From Rotaria sordida (Eukaryota > Rotifera > Eurotatoria > Philodinida > Philodinidae): DNA of 64,000 bases. Shown piece after piece: positions 1 to 12,433 of this stretch (within the stretch, counting starts at the first letter, position 1; each line of letters begins with the position of its first letter). The DNA lies in assembly GCA_905250125.1 (NCBI GenBank), contig CAJNOL010000101.1, positions 124,001 to 188,000 on the forward strand, written 5' to 3'. Made by a program: the position numbers and the translations under genes. The notes under the pieces are model-generated. The model ran no database searches. It was not told the origin of the DNA and saw only the letters and a program-made list of their open reading frames with translations.

Positions 1-1502
1 CTTACTGTATGAAGTTTTGATTAATTATATATTATACAAAAATCATTCCCTTTATAATTAGAAATCGATACAAAATATACTTAAGTTTGATATTGATGAA
101 ATCATTGAATAAATTTGACATTATTCTGAAGATAAAAATTGAAGAATTTAACATAAACAAAAACAAGAAACAACGAATATAACCAACGAACATCAATATT
201 TTCTATTAAAATAGATAATTCGTAAAAGTTGTCAATGTCCAAATCAATAGACCATAACAATCGAGGCTTTTCTCCTTTCTTTTGCACTCATTTTTTATCA
301 ATCTAAAAAAAAACTAATGAATATAATTACACGCTTAATCATCAGACAATTTTTGATTGCATAAAGTATAATCATTATTGATTTTTCTTCTTCTCTGTAA
401 TATTATAACTGATAGATGAGTCTAGATCAATGTTTTATGACTCATTGTATATTGGATGAATGTATCAACACATTAATGCATTTCGAAACTATGCACTTGT
501 TAAATTAAATAAATTTTGGATGAAGATATAAAACGAAATTTTTTTTTGCTTCGACATTCTAATCTTTAAAGAAACAAAAATCGAGTCATTTTATTTTATT
601 AATTGATTTTTTGTCATACTAATTCAAATTACCAAGGAACATAGATTACAAGGCTTTTTCTTTGTTGCTATTGCTATTTGGTAAATTCGAAGTAGAGAAC
701 GTTACAGGACGGTTTTTTTCGTCTTGCTGCCTTGCATTCTTTAAGACATTATTACTCAGTCATTCTGCTTTGCAAAATATAGAGCAGAACATCAAAAATT
801 TCGTCATGCAAAACAAACAACCCTACTGCATCTTGCCTGCAGAATGATCTTTTTATTGTATTTTTGACAAGGATAAAACTTGTATGAATAAATATCATAG
901 TAATACTATTTATATAAAAATCATTTACAATAATCATGTTAATAAGCCTTATCACACGTTTTCCAGCAGAAATAATATGAACCAAAGAAATTGACATCCA
1001 TAATGCAAACAAAAGAATAAAGATAAGAATACAGGATGCATAATGTAATCAATATTGATAAATGAGAATGAGAATGAATAAGTTTTCTTTTTACTACTTT
1101 TTCTTAAATTTCTCGTATGAAGGAATAAATAATATGTTATCGATTTGACTTAATGAAAAATGTATTCGTCTTTAAATAAAAGAATTATTTTAAAAAAATG
1201 TCCTCTCGATTTGATAGTTTTGTATATTTTTAACTACATTACCAAAATGAAAGAGAGAAATTTGATATTACATATAATATGAAGGAATGAATCTAAGCTA
1301 TAAAATGAAATATAATCTTCGATTTTAGAATGACAAAACAAAGAAAAAAAGACAGTAGAGAAAAAACAATAAATCAATGATTATTTTGAAACTATTTTAC
1401 TGATTTATTGGCTTACAAAGCTTAGAATCTTTGATTTTAAATAGGCTATACTTTCATTTTCGAAAGACACATATTCGATCACTGACTGTTTTTTTTACAA
1501 GA
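1..1502. other. intergenic, no gene seen
   Basis: AT-rich sequence with homopolymer A and T runs. I see no splice-linked coding frame and no RNA gene. It ends at the signal peptide exon of the phospholipase-A2-like gene. Confidence 0.5.
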
Positions 1503-2700
1503 ATGCATTCAACTACTACCATTGCATTGATTATCTTTGTGTACTTTCTCGGAACAATTCATAGTATTGATTTTCAATTGAATCGACAACTTGGATCTAT
1601 GGTATTCTTTTTATCTGGTCAAAGTCCACATGATCTTATCAATTATGGTTGTTGGTAAAATATTTTTCAATATTTCTTGTTTTAAATATAAATGTATACT
1701 TAACAAAAGTTTCATAGAAATTTTTTTCGAATTTTATCAAATGATAGAATTTACCTTAAACTTATTTTGTTTTTAATAGGTGTAGTAATAAAGATAAACC
1801 AATTCATGCTCCATTAGATGAAATCGATCAGTGTTGTCACACATATCAAACTTGCAATATTGCTGAGAAAACTGATACTATTCCTTATCCGTATAAAGCT
1901 TCATATGAAGATGGAACAATCGAATGTTTAAATAATAAGAATACGAAAGCTCATCGTCAATGTCAATGTGATCTTGAACTTGCTCAATGTCTCTATAAAC
2001 ACAAAAGCATATATACAACTAATTTATTATATACATCGGATGATAAATGTAATCCAGGCAGTAAGTTATTATATATAAAATATACATTTGAGATTGAAAG
2101 AACATTTGAAATTATGATAAATTTTCTTTATGTTTTGATAGAAAGTTTGTTGAAATTCAAATGAATTATATAATCTTTTTAACTTGTTTTAAATAATCTT
2201 CAATTGTTTTATATTATCTTATAGTTGTACTCAATTTTGATGATTTATCGACAAATACTACTTCGAAGGATATTCCAGAAAATTATCATAATTTCACATT
2301 TATTGGTGGACTTTATACAGCTGGTAAAGATTCAACTAATCCAACACGTCCTAGTGGTTATGCTACAGCTATGCTTAGTCCACCTAATGTGTTATTCAGT
2401 CAAAATCAAGTGACAATTAAACGTACCGATGGACAACTATTTTCTATTGTTTCATTTTCAGCAGCATCTGCTTTCGTTCGAAATTTAACATTGACTGTGA
2501 CCGGTTCTCGACAGTATTCACCAATAGTTTTCAATGAGACTATTTCACTTCAAATTGAGACTCGTCAAATTGTTGAACTGAATTGGTCAGGTATCGATAC
2601 GTTAACATTGACTGGTACAGGTGGTGCAAAATATCCACTTTATACAGGAACATGTGGTAATTGTCATTTTGCTATTGATGATCTTCGATTTCGTCTATGA
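1503..2700 (+). CDS. secreted phospholipase-A2-like protein with C-terminal beta-rich domain
   Basis: Three exons, 1503-1654, 1780-2060 and 2225-2700, join in phase to give 302 aa. Residues 1-21 are a signal peptide (MHSTTTIALIIFVYFLGTIHS). Residues about 25-145 resemble secretory PLA2: a calcium-loop-like YGCWC at 48-52 and a helix with DEIDQCCHTYQTC, then many cysteines. In the family the helix reads CCxxHD, where His and Asp are catalytic. Here those two positions are Tyr and Gln, and the only nearby His directly follows CC, so catalysis is doubtful. The last exon (about 158 residues) starts VLNFDDL and ends NCHFAIDDLRFRL. It looks like an extracellular beta-sandwich and is not a part of ordinary PLA2. 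A decayed copy lies just downstream. The PLA2 fold is fairly sure; activity and role are not known. Confidence 0.75.
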
Positions 2701-2706
2701 ATTCTT

Positions 2707-2712
2707 AATAAA
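2707..2712 (+). terminator. poly(A) signal of the PLA2-like gene
   Basis: AATAAA lies seven bases after the stop codon and is followed by an A-rich AAATAAAAATAAA tract. Confidence 0.6.
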
Positions 2713-3047
2713 GTTTAAATAAAAATAAAAATAAAAACTTGATTAATTTTGAATATAGAAAGAAAAGATCGGTATTCACTTACTCAGCAAATGATAGAAA
2801 GATTTATGTGGATTTCAGACACATTTTGTATTTATGTATGTGTTAAAATGTACTTACGAGGAAATTACCTCAATTGTTATTCGGTATTTGAACCCAAGTT
2901 GTACCCCAAGAAAGAGGGTCTCTGTACGACTAGAAAAATCCTACAAGAATTCATGTTCATCGGCCTCTAGAACTGAGTTATGATCGTTTTGCTAAATTTT
3001 TGATTTAGCTTTAGATATTTACTGAAAAATTAAATGATGAAATTTCG

Positions 3048-3290
3048 ACTTGAAATTCAGTCCATAGATAGGTGTAATGATCCTTAAAATATTGTGAATG
3101 TTTCAGTTGAAAAGATGTGTTCCTTTGTCGAGATATTGAGTTTTCAACAAATAGTCGCTTGACACCCACATGCACAAACATCAAGTTCACTTGAAAATTC
3201 AATATCTCGACAAAGGACCATTCTGCTCGATAGAAACTTTCAGAATATTTTCAGAGGTATTAGACCCATCTGTGGGCTGATTTTCAAGTC
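3048..3290. repeat. degenerate foldback (inverted repeat)
   Basis: The core arms 3121-3147 and 3191-3217 are near-perfect reverse complements (TCCTTTGTCGAGATATTGA core). Flanking arms match more loosely out to about 3048 and 3290. The spacer is about 43 bp. No coding capacity. Probably an old MITE. Confidence 0.65.
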
Positions 3291-3644
3291 TTACAGGGAG
3301 ACTTCCTCATGATTTCAAACAGTGAATTACATTTCGGATAGTTCGCTTGTTAGTATATAAAATTACTTTTTCAAAAGTAAGTATATTAATATTTAAACTG
3401 GACTACACAATGATTCAATACGATGAACATGTTTTGACACCAGAACTTTTTTTTAATACAAAATTTCGTAGAAATTCCACTGATCTTATACGAAGATTAC
3501 TGGATACGGTAGAATAAAAAACAAAAAACTGAAAGTAAAATGAAGACTGACTATTGAATCGAAAAATATTAATCGAAGTTTATTTTTATCTGACTTTAAT
3601 TATTTAACAACTTACAGAATTTATAATCCTTTTCTTTTTAAATA

Positions 3645-4883
3645 AACTATACTTTCGTTCCGAAAGGCGTATATTCGATTATTCATTGTTTTCTGTTAAA
3701 ATACATTTTACCACTATTACTGCATTGATTATTTCTGTATGTTTTTCGAAAACAACTCATAGCATTAATTTTCAATCTAATCAACAACTTCAATCTATAG
3801 TGTTCTTTTTATCCATTCAAAATCTATATAATTTTATCAATTACGATTACTAGTAAAATATTTTTCAGTATTTCTTATTTTAAATAAATGTGCACGTAAC
3901 AATAGTTTAATAGAAATTGTTTAGAATTCTATCAAATGATAGAGTTTACATTAGAGTTATTGTCATATTTATAGGTGAAGTGACAAAGATAAACCAATTC
4001 ATGTTTCATTAGACGATATCGATCAGTGTTGTTAGACACATCAAACCAGCAATATTGTTGAGAAAACTAATTCTATTTCTTATCGATATAAAACTTCTTT
4101 CGAAGACGGAACAATCAAATGTTTAAATAATGAAGAAACTAAAACTCGTTGTCAATATCAGAATGTTCTTGAACTTACTTGACAGTATAATTAAGATCAA
4201 GAAATCATGTACGAAATTGAACATGGATTTTCTAATAGATCTAGGTGATAGCAAAAATAATAATTATAATGAATGCTATAGTGTCTTATACATTTTTCAA
4301 TTTAACTTATACATAAAATTTTTCTGATTTTCAAGTACAATTCATTCATCATATCTAACAAAATTGAAGCTTTTCAAATAGTTAGAGTGCACTGGATTTT
4401 CTTTTAGTTTAATCATTTACATTTCTCTTTTTAGTAGTTGCTCGAAATTTTGATGATTTGTCAACTAACGAGGCGTCTGACAAATTTCCAAATGATTGTC
4501 ATAACTTAACACGTGTTAATGGACATTTTATCCTTGCTTACAAATAACATATATATCCCACTACTAATTATTCTACAGCTATTATTTGATCATCTAATGT
4601 CTCTAAGAGTCAACATGAAATGACAATTAAACATGCTGATGGATATCTATTTCCAGATATATCGTTTTCAATAGCAATAACTTGGAATTTCGATTTGGTA
4701 TTATCTTCTTATTGTTTCTCAGTAATTCAAATACTTTTTAATACAATTGCTCTTCTTCAAGTCGATAGTTGCTCGTTCTATCAAAACATGATATTTAACA
4801 TTAACGATAATATATCATATCTACCATATGAATCATCTCATGACTGTTATTTTGCCAGTAATAATCTTTACTTATATCTCTAA
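3645..4883 (+). pseudogene. decayed tandem copy of the PLA2-like gene
   Basis: The nucleotide sequence follows 1440-2700 in order, including exon, intron and final-exon spacing. For example, GATAAACCAATTCATG recurs at 3989, and the segment at 4620 matches the start of the DGQLF region of the last exon. The copy is broken: the CC motif is followed by an in-frame TAG (near 4030), the signal-peptide exon has lost its frame, and the last exon carries stops and indels. No intact frame of useful length remains. It is a tandem duplicate that lost function. Confidence 0.8.
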
Positions 4884-5120
4884 GTCATATGGTAAAAGAA
4901 TTGAAAGAAAAAAACTTAGAAACAAATAACAGATGTTGATTTCTCAAAATTGATGTTAACATAAGAAAAAAGAACGACAACGCATGAGAAAGAACACACA
5001 ATAGGATAGAGTATGTCTGAAATTATCAATTAGCGATAAAAATGGGTATTACAAATATTCATTGATATTTTAAACAATCTTTAGAACAAATTTTTCCCGA
5101 GGATCTGCATGAGAATGTCT

Positions 5121-5696
5121 TTAAAGCATTCTTGTTCGTTTATAATCATGTGCAGCAACTGCTAATAGATAGATACTATCTGGAAATTCATTTGAGAAAA
5201 TCTTTACATCATATTAAAATACAGTTAGGGCAAAAAGGCATATTCTATATGAAGCGAGAAACTTTTTAGCTTCATTGTAAAATTTAAATATAAGTGAAAA
5301 AACTCTACTTGTCATTTTTATTCTTCATTCTGCAAAATGAATTGTATATTTATCACTCAACCATGTATTGTTGTCATTTAATAGTTCCATTAAACCATTG
5401 ATTAGGTATATTTTGTATATGTCATATTTCAAATCTAGCTTCATAGGAAATTCCAAGTTGACGAGCATTTAATTTTCCAATAACTTTATTGTCTGGATAA
5501 GTAAATAGATGAATTTTTTGCATTGGACTATGAAAAGATTCAATACGATAACGTAAATTGTTTTCAGTTGTTCATGAATAAATATTAAATTGATCAGCTA
5601 TAAAATCAACACACATCTCGTTTACAACTACATATTCTCGTACTGGATGTTGTGACTGTTCACTAATCGAGATAGAAATGATAACGATGAAAACAT
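5121..5696 (-). pseudogene. decayed LURP-one/tubby-like (scramblase-fold) gene
   Basis: The reverse strand holds one long recognisable protein frame interrupted by several stops. Readable blocks are VREYVVVNEMCVDFIADQF, then ENNLRYRIESFHSPMQKI, HLFTYPDNKVIGKLNARQLG, FKFYNEAKKFLASYR and FPDSIYLLAVAAHDYKRTRM. In-frame TGA codons fall after NIYS, FEI and HFAE, two of them where Trp is likely, and TAA and a frame change follow. A signal-peptide-like MFSSLSFLSRLV begins at 5696 in a shifted frame. The block order (YRIES, then a V.G.L strand, then FPDSIYLLAVA) fits the LURP-one/tubby C-terminal fold, which is a family-level guess. The gene is clearly dead in this copy. Confidence 0.65.
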
Positions 5697-7383
5697 ATAG
5701 GTTTATGTGACATTTTCAACGTAATATAAATAGTACGACGAATTGAGATACAGTAACCTTAATTTTTTCTTTAGACTAAGTTATGATAGATAATTGATCG
5801 TACGACAACAGATAGACAGTATGTCAGCACTAGTTGGTTTTTGTCTGCTAAATACTATATCAATGATATGTTGAGATGACCGTCATTTTTTGTTTTCTTA
5901 TGTGCAAAAAAGAAACTAATGTACATAAAGAATGCAAATGTTTTTTCAGAGTAATTCGAAAAGAAATAATTCATTAGATTTTTATTTTTGAATGTAAACT
6001 AAATTAGTGATGAGATTTTCGATATTATTTGTAAGTAATTAATAAAAATCATAGAAAATAGTTTGATATTATACATCAATAGATCTTAATATATTTTCCA
6101 TCTTCCAGCTAAATACTATAATCTATTATTGATAACGAGAATAAATAATTAGAAAGAACTATGGGGAAATACGATTCAAAGATTTGTTTCTGTTGACGAC
6201 AGTTAACGTCTATCATTCGGACAGTAAATGGTAGTTGAGAAGGCAGAATCCTATAGTTTGCTGATTGTTGTCTATTTTAAATGTATACTATCATATACTA
6301 TATTAGAACTTTCTTTCAATCTGAGTTACAGGTCAGAATAATAAGACATACATGAAAAAACCATACACATAGATAACAATTAATTTTTTAGACCGGAATT
6401 TGAATTAAATTAATTTAAACAATTGACTATATTTAATGAAATCAACTGATACACACATAGATGGACAGCAGCGAAAAATTTTGATCATTTAAAAAATTTT
6501 TCCAATGGAACCAAAGGAAAATGACAATATAGAACACATTGAGAAAAAAAACGAGGCAAAAATTTCCTCGAAAATGATCTAAAGAGTGAAGCTCTCTAAA
6601 GTTCTACTATGTATTTATTTATTTATTTTTGTTGTAGTGTTAGTAAATAAAATTTTTAACAATTATTTCCACCAATGGTGATTCAGTAGATGGGCCTTGA
6701 ATGTTTACTTTAAATTTCTATTATCTTTAAAGATATTTTTATTAATCGTCATTGAATCGATCACAAAGAAGAACATTTATCATATACTTCAATGACATAT
6801 TGACATCCAAAGCACGTAGCACTTCATGGTCGATTGGTGAAGTTGACATAATTCATAATGACAGACCTCTTTTCGACCACGTGACTGTCAAATAAAATAC
6901 AAAATATAGTTCAATATATTTTCATTACAATAGATTTCTAATATTTAGAATATTTTTTCATTAATTAGAAAAAACATGAGAAAAATTCTTCTTCGTTATT
7001 AAATCCATATTCTACCTTGATTGATCCATAGTTTGTTGCCTACTATAAAAAGAAACGACAAGGTCGCGGTTTGATTACTTAAGACAGATATAAAATCGTT
7101 GTGTTTTTTTTTATTATATTTCATTCGTTCGCTGATTCGTTTAGCAACCAATCGAACATACTCCTATCAATAAAAGATTCAAACGAAGAAAAAAGCGCCT
7201 ATATTTATCTTTCATTTATTTGACGTTTCGAGATATCAAGGTGTTCTATTTATCCTGCTTGTGTCTTTCTAACTTTGTCGTGTTTCTATTTTTATCATTC
7301 ACGTGTTTGTGTGAGTGGGTGTCAATTATCAATAATAAATAATTGAAAAATTCTTTTTTGCCTTTCAAAATTAATGAAAGAAT
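5697..7383. other. intergenic, upstream of MePCE
   Basis: No coding frame or RNA gene seen. The last few hundred bases are less A-rich, with pyrimidine tracts, and probably hold the MePCE promoter and 5' UTR. Confidence 0.4.
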
Positions 7384-9428
7384 ATGGCAACTGGCGAAGA
7401 TTTAACAAACAATTTCTTTCCTATAATGTCATCAAATATAATACAACGACCGGTAAAAAAGCGATCACGTATTATGAAAAAAAACATTGCAAGAAAAAAT
7501 CAAGTTCCAATACATTTTCGTTTTGGTAAGATGATTTTTTTTTGATGAACAAAATTTTATTATTAAAATGTTTTTTTTTTATTAGGCGGTAATCGAAAAG
7601 ATCCACTCAATTTAAATGCACTTATACAAAAGAAAAATCAATCAACACGATCAACATCATCATCATCAATAATCAACAATGATCATACAAATACTAATAA
7701 TAATGGTAATGATCGACCGGTTGAAATTTTACTTCAACCTGATATTGTTGATCCTCTTCGTCTTGATACATCATCACGTAATGATGAAGATTTTAATAAT
7801 CTTTATTCTATTCCATCAAATAGTACAAATGAACAACATGCTAATAATTCAATGATATATCCCATACGAAAAAAACGATATGAAAAAAAACGAAGACATA
7901 TTCAACCACCACGATATGGAAATTTTCAAGGTTATTATGGTTATCGACAACCGAATCATGATCAACGTTTACAATATCTTGAACGTGATTGGTTTCATAA
8001 TAAACAAGTATTAGATGTTGGTAAGTTCTTATAGAGAATAACAACAAAAAAAAAAAAATAGACATTAAAAATAAAAGATTCAAATGATGAACAAACATAA
8101 CTACACCATCTTTCGACTGAGATAAATATGCTGATTTTAAATTAAACTGATGAATAAAAACAAATTTGTTTTTTTCTTAGAGATTTTTTTCATTTAAGAA
8201 TATTTCTTAATTAGTTATGATTTTGTTTTTGCATTTTTAGGATGTCATACAGGTCATGTGACATTTTATGTTGCTGAACATTTTCAACCTGATCAAATTG
8301 TTGGTGTTGATATTGATCAACAACTTATTCAACAAGCTCGACATCAATTATGGAATCGTATACAAACAGCTAATAATAATAATAATAATAATAATTCGAA
8401 TACTACTGATAATAGTAATCAAAATAAGCGCTATCCATTTAACCTGCGCTTTCAGCAGGTGTGAATTTAATTCTTGTTCTAAATTATCATACAAAGCTTC
8501 ATATACATATATATATATATATTTAGAATTATTAAATGAACTTTGGATTGAGTCCAAGCGACGAATGCTTTCTGCTGATCGAGCTGAGCCGGAGCGAGCG
8601 AGTGAGCAGCCACGAATCTGGTCGACATACATCTCAGTTATTTTTCTACTTCATCTACTATGGTGATGATACAGCATTGAACAGGTGATAAGACATATTT
8701 AATCTCAAAATAATTTTCAAGATTAAAAACCAAAAAAAAGGTAGAAGAAGATTTACTTACGAGCAGAAAGCATTCGTCGTTAACCTTTTCTTTTTCCTTG
8801 GTTTAATTTTGTAAAAAAAAAAAAGATTACATTTTTAATATTATTTTAGGAAAATTTTGTGCTTGATAACGATGTGGATTTAGCTAATATTAGAGCAGAG
8901 TATGATACAATTGTTGCATTTAGTGTAACAAAATGGGTACATTTAAATTTTGGTGATCAAGGTCTTAAGCGATTTTTTAAACGAATTTATAAAACATTAT
9001 TTCCAGGTGGAAGATTAATACTTGAACCACAACCATGGTCAAGTTATCGACTTAAACGTCGAATGACGGTGAGAATATGTTCTTTGTTTTTTCTAACACA
9101 TATCTACTATCAAATCATGAAAATATTTTTCTGTTGTTTATGTTTTTTTTTTTTACTAGAAAAATGATTATTGATTTTTTTTTTGTAGAAGGATATTACG
9201 GAAATATATAATCGTATAGAATTTAAACCAACAGAATTTGTATCTTATCTGCTTTCGGCTGAAGTCGGTTTCGAAACATGCACTACAATAGCAATACCAA
9301 ATAATATGCATAAAGGTAACAAGAAAAAAAATTCTTTAGATAATTCAATTTTGAATAGATTTTTGTTCTTAGGTTTTCAACGATCGGTTTTTTTATTTAT
9401 TAAACCGTCGAATAATCTTGACAATTGA
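7384..9428 (+). CDS. MEPCE: 7SK snRNA methylphosphate capping enzyme (Bin3/MePCE family)
   Basis: Six exons, 7384-7525, 7586-8020, 8241-8458, 8850-9068, 9189-9315 and 9373-9428, encode 398 aa. The family transfers methyl from SAM to the 5' gamma-phosphate of 7SK RNA in the nucleus and so protects the P-TEFb-holding RNP. The N-terminal third is basic and low-complexity, with nuclear-signal-like clusters ([17 protein letters not shown]). SAM motif I is DVGCHTGH, split by intron 2, followed by GVDID. The Bin3 signature follows: [20 protein letters not shown], then [15 protein letters not shown], and GFQRSVFLF near the C terminus. A poly-Asn run separates motif I from the rest. Intron 3 (8459-8849) is longer than the others and carries a GC-rich inverted-repeat insert. 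BCDIN3D is less likely because of the length and WSSY context. Confidence 0.92.
8559..8779. repeat. inverted-repeat-bounded insert in MePCE intron 3
   Basis: An 18-bp perfect inverted repeat (CGACGAATGCTTTCTGCT at 8559-8576, its complement at 8762-8779) bounds about 185 bp. The left side next to the repeat is conspicuously GC-rich (GAGCCGGAGCGAGCGAG, about 8589) within AT-rich DNA. No frame inside. It resembles a small non-autonomous element, but no clear target duplication is visible. Confidence 0.5.
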
Positions 9429-10142
9429 AAATCTTCAAAAATGAACTAAAGATAATTTGTTTCTTTTTCCTCTCTTTGTTCTTGTTGTGTTTTTTCATAT
9501 AATATATATGTGTGTCTTTCATTTGTTCTGGTTTTCTTTTTTTTTTCGTTCTTCTTTTGTGTCGACTAATTATTCTTGCTGCTGCTCTCTCTCTTTCGCG
9601 TTTTTTGATCGATTAGAAATACGGCGATTCGTTGTTTTGTTTGAAAACGCTATACATATTTTTACTGTTATTTCATTTTTTTTTCTTGTGTTCGTAGTTC
9701 TGCGTAGCAGATGATATATTCATACGTTTTTCTTTCTTTTGTTCTTGCGTACTCAGTTCGATTACGGTTTCTTTTTTTAAAGAACAGTGTATTGATCTAT
9801 GTTCGAACATTGTTCTTATGATATGTATATTTTTTTTTTGGTGATATTTGCTGTATAATAATGGGTGCAAACATGAAGATTAATTCTATTTTCTGTTTTT
9901 ATTTGTTTCTTGATCCGCATTTTTATTGTACAAGCAGAATCATATAAAAATATGTACGCATGTAAAAGAAAAAAACATGAAGAAGAATCATCTCATTTTA
10001 AATTAGAGAAATAAAAGTTGTTACGTTTAATAACATTTTCATGATCAATTAAAATGTTTTTTTTTTTATTAATTGCTCTTTTTTTTCATCAATAAGGTTC
10101 ATGAATGAAATGGAAGGGAGGAGAAAAAGGTTTTTGTTTATC
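9429..10142. other. convergent intergenic region
   Basis: T-rich 3' flank shared by MePCE (+) and the peptide-precursor gene (-). No coding frame supported. Confidence 0.4.
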
Positions 10143-10496
10143 TTATTCATTTGATCTTTTAAAGCTGTTGGCCCAATCACCATAAGCTGGATCGAATAAC
10201 TCACGTTTTTTTTCTAAATATTTTGACCATGAATCGCCAAATGCAGGATCATAAAAACTTCGACGAGTTAAAATTTGTTTTAATTTTTGAAGATGATCAG
10301 CGTTTATTGGTCGATCATGAGAATTAGTTTTTTCATTGACATGATGTTCTTCAGCATTCTAAAAGAATTAAATAATATATCAATTGATAATTATAATAAT
10401 GATTATACTTACTTGTTGAGAGCTTTGAACAATGCAAATGAAAAGAAACCAAATAGAGAAATATGTTATCAATTGTTGACGAAATGAATGCATCAT
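10143..10496 (-). CDS. putative neuropeptide precursor with two related peptides
   Basis: Exon 1 (10413-10496) and exon 2 (10143-10358) join in phase 0 through a 54-bp intron with GTAAGT donor, giving 99 aa. Residues 1-25 form a signal peptide (two basic residues' worth of lead, then YFSIWFLFICIVQSS). The intron falls just after it, as is common in peptide prohormones. Exon 2 has an acidic and polar spacer, then RR, SFYDPAFGDSWSKYLE, KKR, ELFDPAYGDWANSF, KR and SNE. So two peptides sharing a [FL][YF]DPA[FY]GD core are bracketed by basic cleavage sites. There is no Gly before the basic sites, so C-terminal amidation is not expected. I do not recognise the family. The layout, not homology, supports the call. 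Confidence 0.7.
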
Positions 10497-12433
10497 TTAT
10501 TTCAGTTATAGTAACGAGCAATTTTTCTGTAGTAAGAATATCTAAACGATATAAGAGGAAAAACTACATATACGCAAGTACAAAAATCTATGAGATAATC
10601 AAACAGTAAGTTCGTTTTCTTTTATTGCTTTCAAGTGATGAATATGCGAAGATGCTCTTGTCTGAACTACTTTTTTTTCTTCTTATCTATCTTCTCGTAT
10701 TGTTTTTTATTCCATTATATATATATTTTTTCCATTATATATAATCTTTTAACTCAATGAGAAAGATGGAGAAAAAAAAGTTTAGTAGCCACCATACAGA
10801 GCAAATAATCAGCATGCCTTTAGCTTTTCTCGTATGCTTTTACTCTCCATCTCATGCTGTTGTGTCATTTATAAAACCAAAAATCGCTTTTTCTCTAACA
10901 TGTCATTATTACTTATAATCACTCATGAAAAATGATCAACAGTTCGTATATGAACAAAAAAAAAAAAGGCATAAAAAACAACTTGATACTTGTTGTTGTT
11001 TTATTATAAAAAAAAAAAAGAGTATCATCAGTCATTCGAGGATCAGTGAATATTTTTGTATAAAATATATGCACCACACAAATTTTCTATGAGTAATATT
11101 CAATTTCCGCTTATTACTATATAAAGGAAATAATGCTATTTCTATATATCGCCGAAAACCTAATTCTTTTTTTTAGTATTAACAAAGGAAAGAAAAAGTA
11201 AGAAAGAGTTTCTCTCTCTCTCTCTTGTGTTCAATTTTTTGTGGAATACGATCTAAAAGAAGTGCTGAAATATAGGAATAAAACTTTGAACTCTTCTCAC
11301 AGACACCTTAGCAAGACTTGCTCTCCTTCGCGTGATAGACTTTGATGATATACGATTACAAGCCGTATATCAATAACTTTTTGTTATAATATATGAACTA
11401 TTTCCTTATTGCATTTCTTGAAGATTAAGTAAAAAGATGATGAAGAAATGTGTTCCAAAATAATGGGTATGGTAGAAGAAATTGTCAGCCTTTAATAGAC
11501 TATTTTCTCAAATGAAGCTAACTAAGGAAATTTTGTTCTAATATTAAAACGTAGAGAATTTTGCATAGATTTTATTGATATATTTCTTTCAAAATGAGAA
11601 ATTACTGATTAGAGATTTTTGATGAGTTAATTTTAATTTAAAAATTTCTTTTTGGTAGTAAGAGATGTAAAATTTTTCGGTCTATATAATAATGCATTGA
11701 TTTTTATACACTTAGCTATTTCTGCGCTAAAAAAACCATCCTCAGTTAACGGAATCGTATATTTCGTTGTCAATTTTCTTAAAAGTTGGAGTTTTAAAAA
11801 ATATTCTTTTAATATCAATCGATGCAGAATTTCAAGCTCTACAAAAATGTTCTTCACCATAAGGACTGAATTGCTTTCGTAACCTAATGATGAGGCTAAG
11901 ATCTTTCCCTTGACAAAAAAAGGTTCCACAAATGAGCAACTAGACATTGTTTTTGCAATGATGATATTTATCATAAAATTTGATATTCTGTATCTCAAAA
12001 ACAAATACGTATCTATGCTTTTTTTTGTACTGGATTTGAATAGCATATATAAAATTACTCAACAAAGAAAAACGACATCTTATACCAGTAAAATGCTTAG
12101 TAAATAATGTTTTTTTGTAGTATTCGGCATCCTTGGCGCTACAAGAAAAGAACAAATGCTCATTTTAAAAAGAACTTATAAATAAAACCTACGCAAAATT
12201 CTTTATCTATTAACATCAAAACAAAACTCTCGGATCGAACCTATCAAAAAAAAAACTGCCAATTTCTTTTGACACACCTGTTAGATAGAATAAAAAAATT
12301 TTCCTATGATTATTAACAGCAATAACATCATATTTCATATTTTAAACCCATAGAGATTTTTCTAGCAACCTTTCATATCTTATTTCCCAAATGTTTTTTT
12401 TTTCTTAACACAATCAATCATAAATATTTTTAT
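10497..12433. other. intergenic, no gene seen
   Basis: Lies upstream of the peptide-precursor gene and downstream of the ClC gene. Long open stretches on both strands near 11633-12155 have no family resemblance, splice signals or start context, and I do not call them. Confidence 0.4.

Noticed and set aside
5121..5696. Alternative genetic code (TGA as Trp) to explain the broken frame
   Set aside because: MePCE and DOLPP1 end in TGA in the same window, and this copy also has a TAA and a frame change, so decay is simpler.
11633..12155. Open frames of 65-137 codons on both strands
   Set aside because: Overlapping frames on both strands, no splice context, no recognisable motif. Probably chance.
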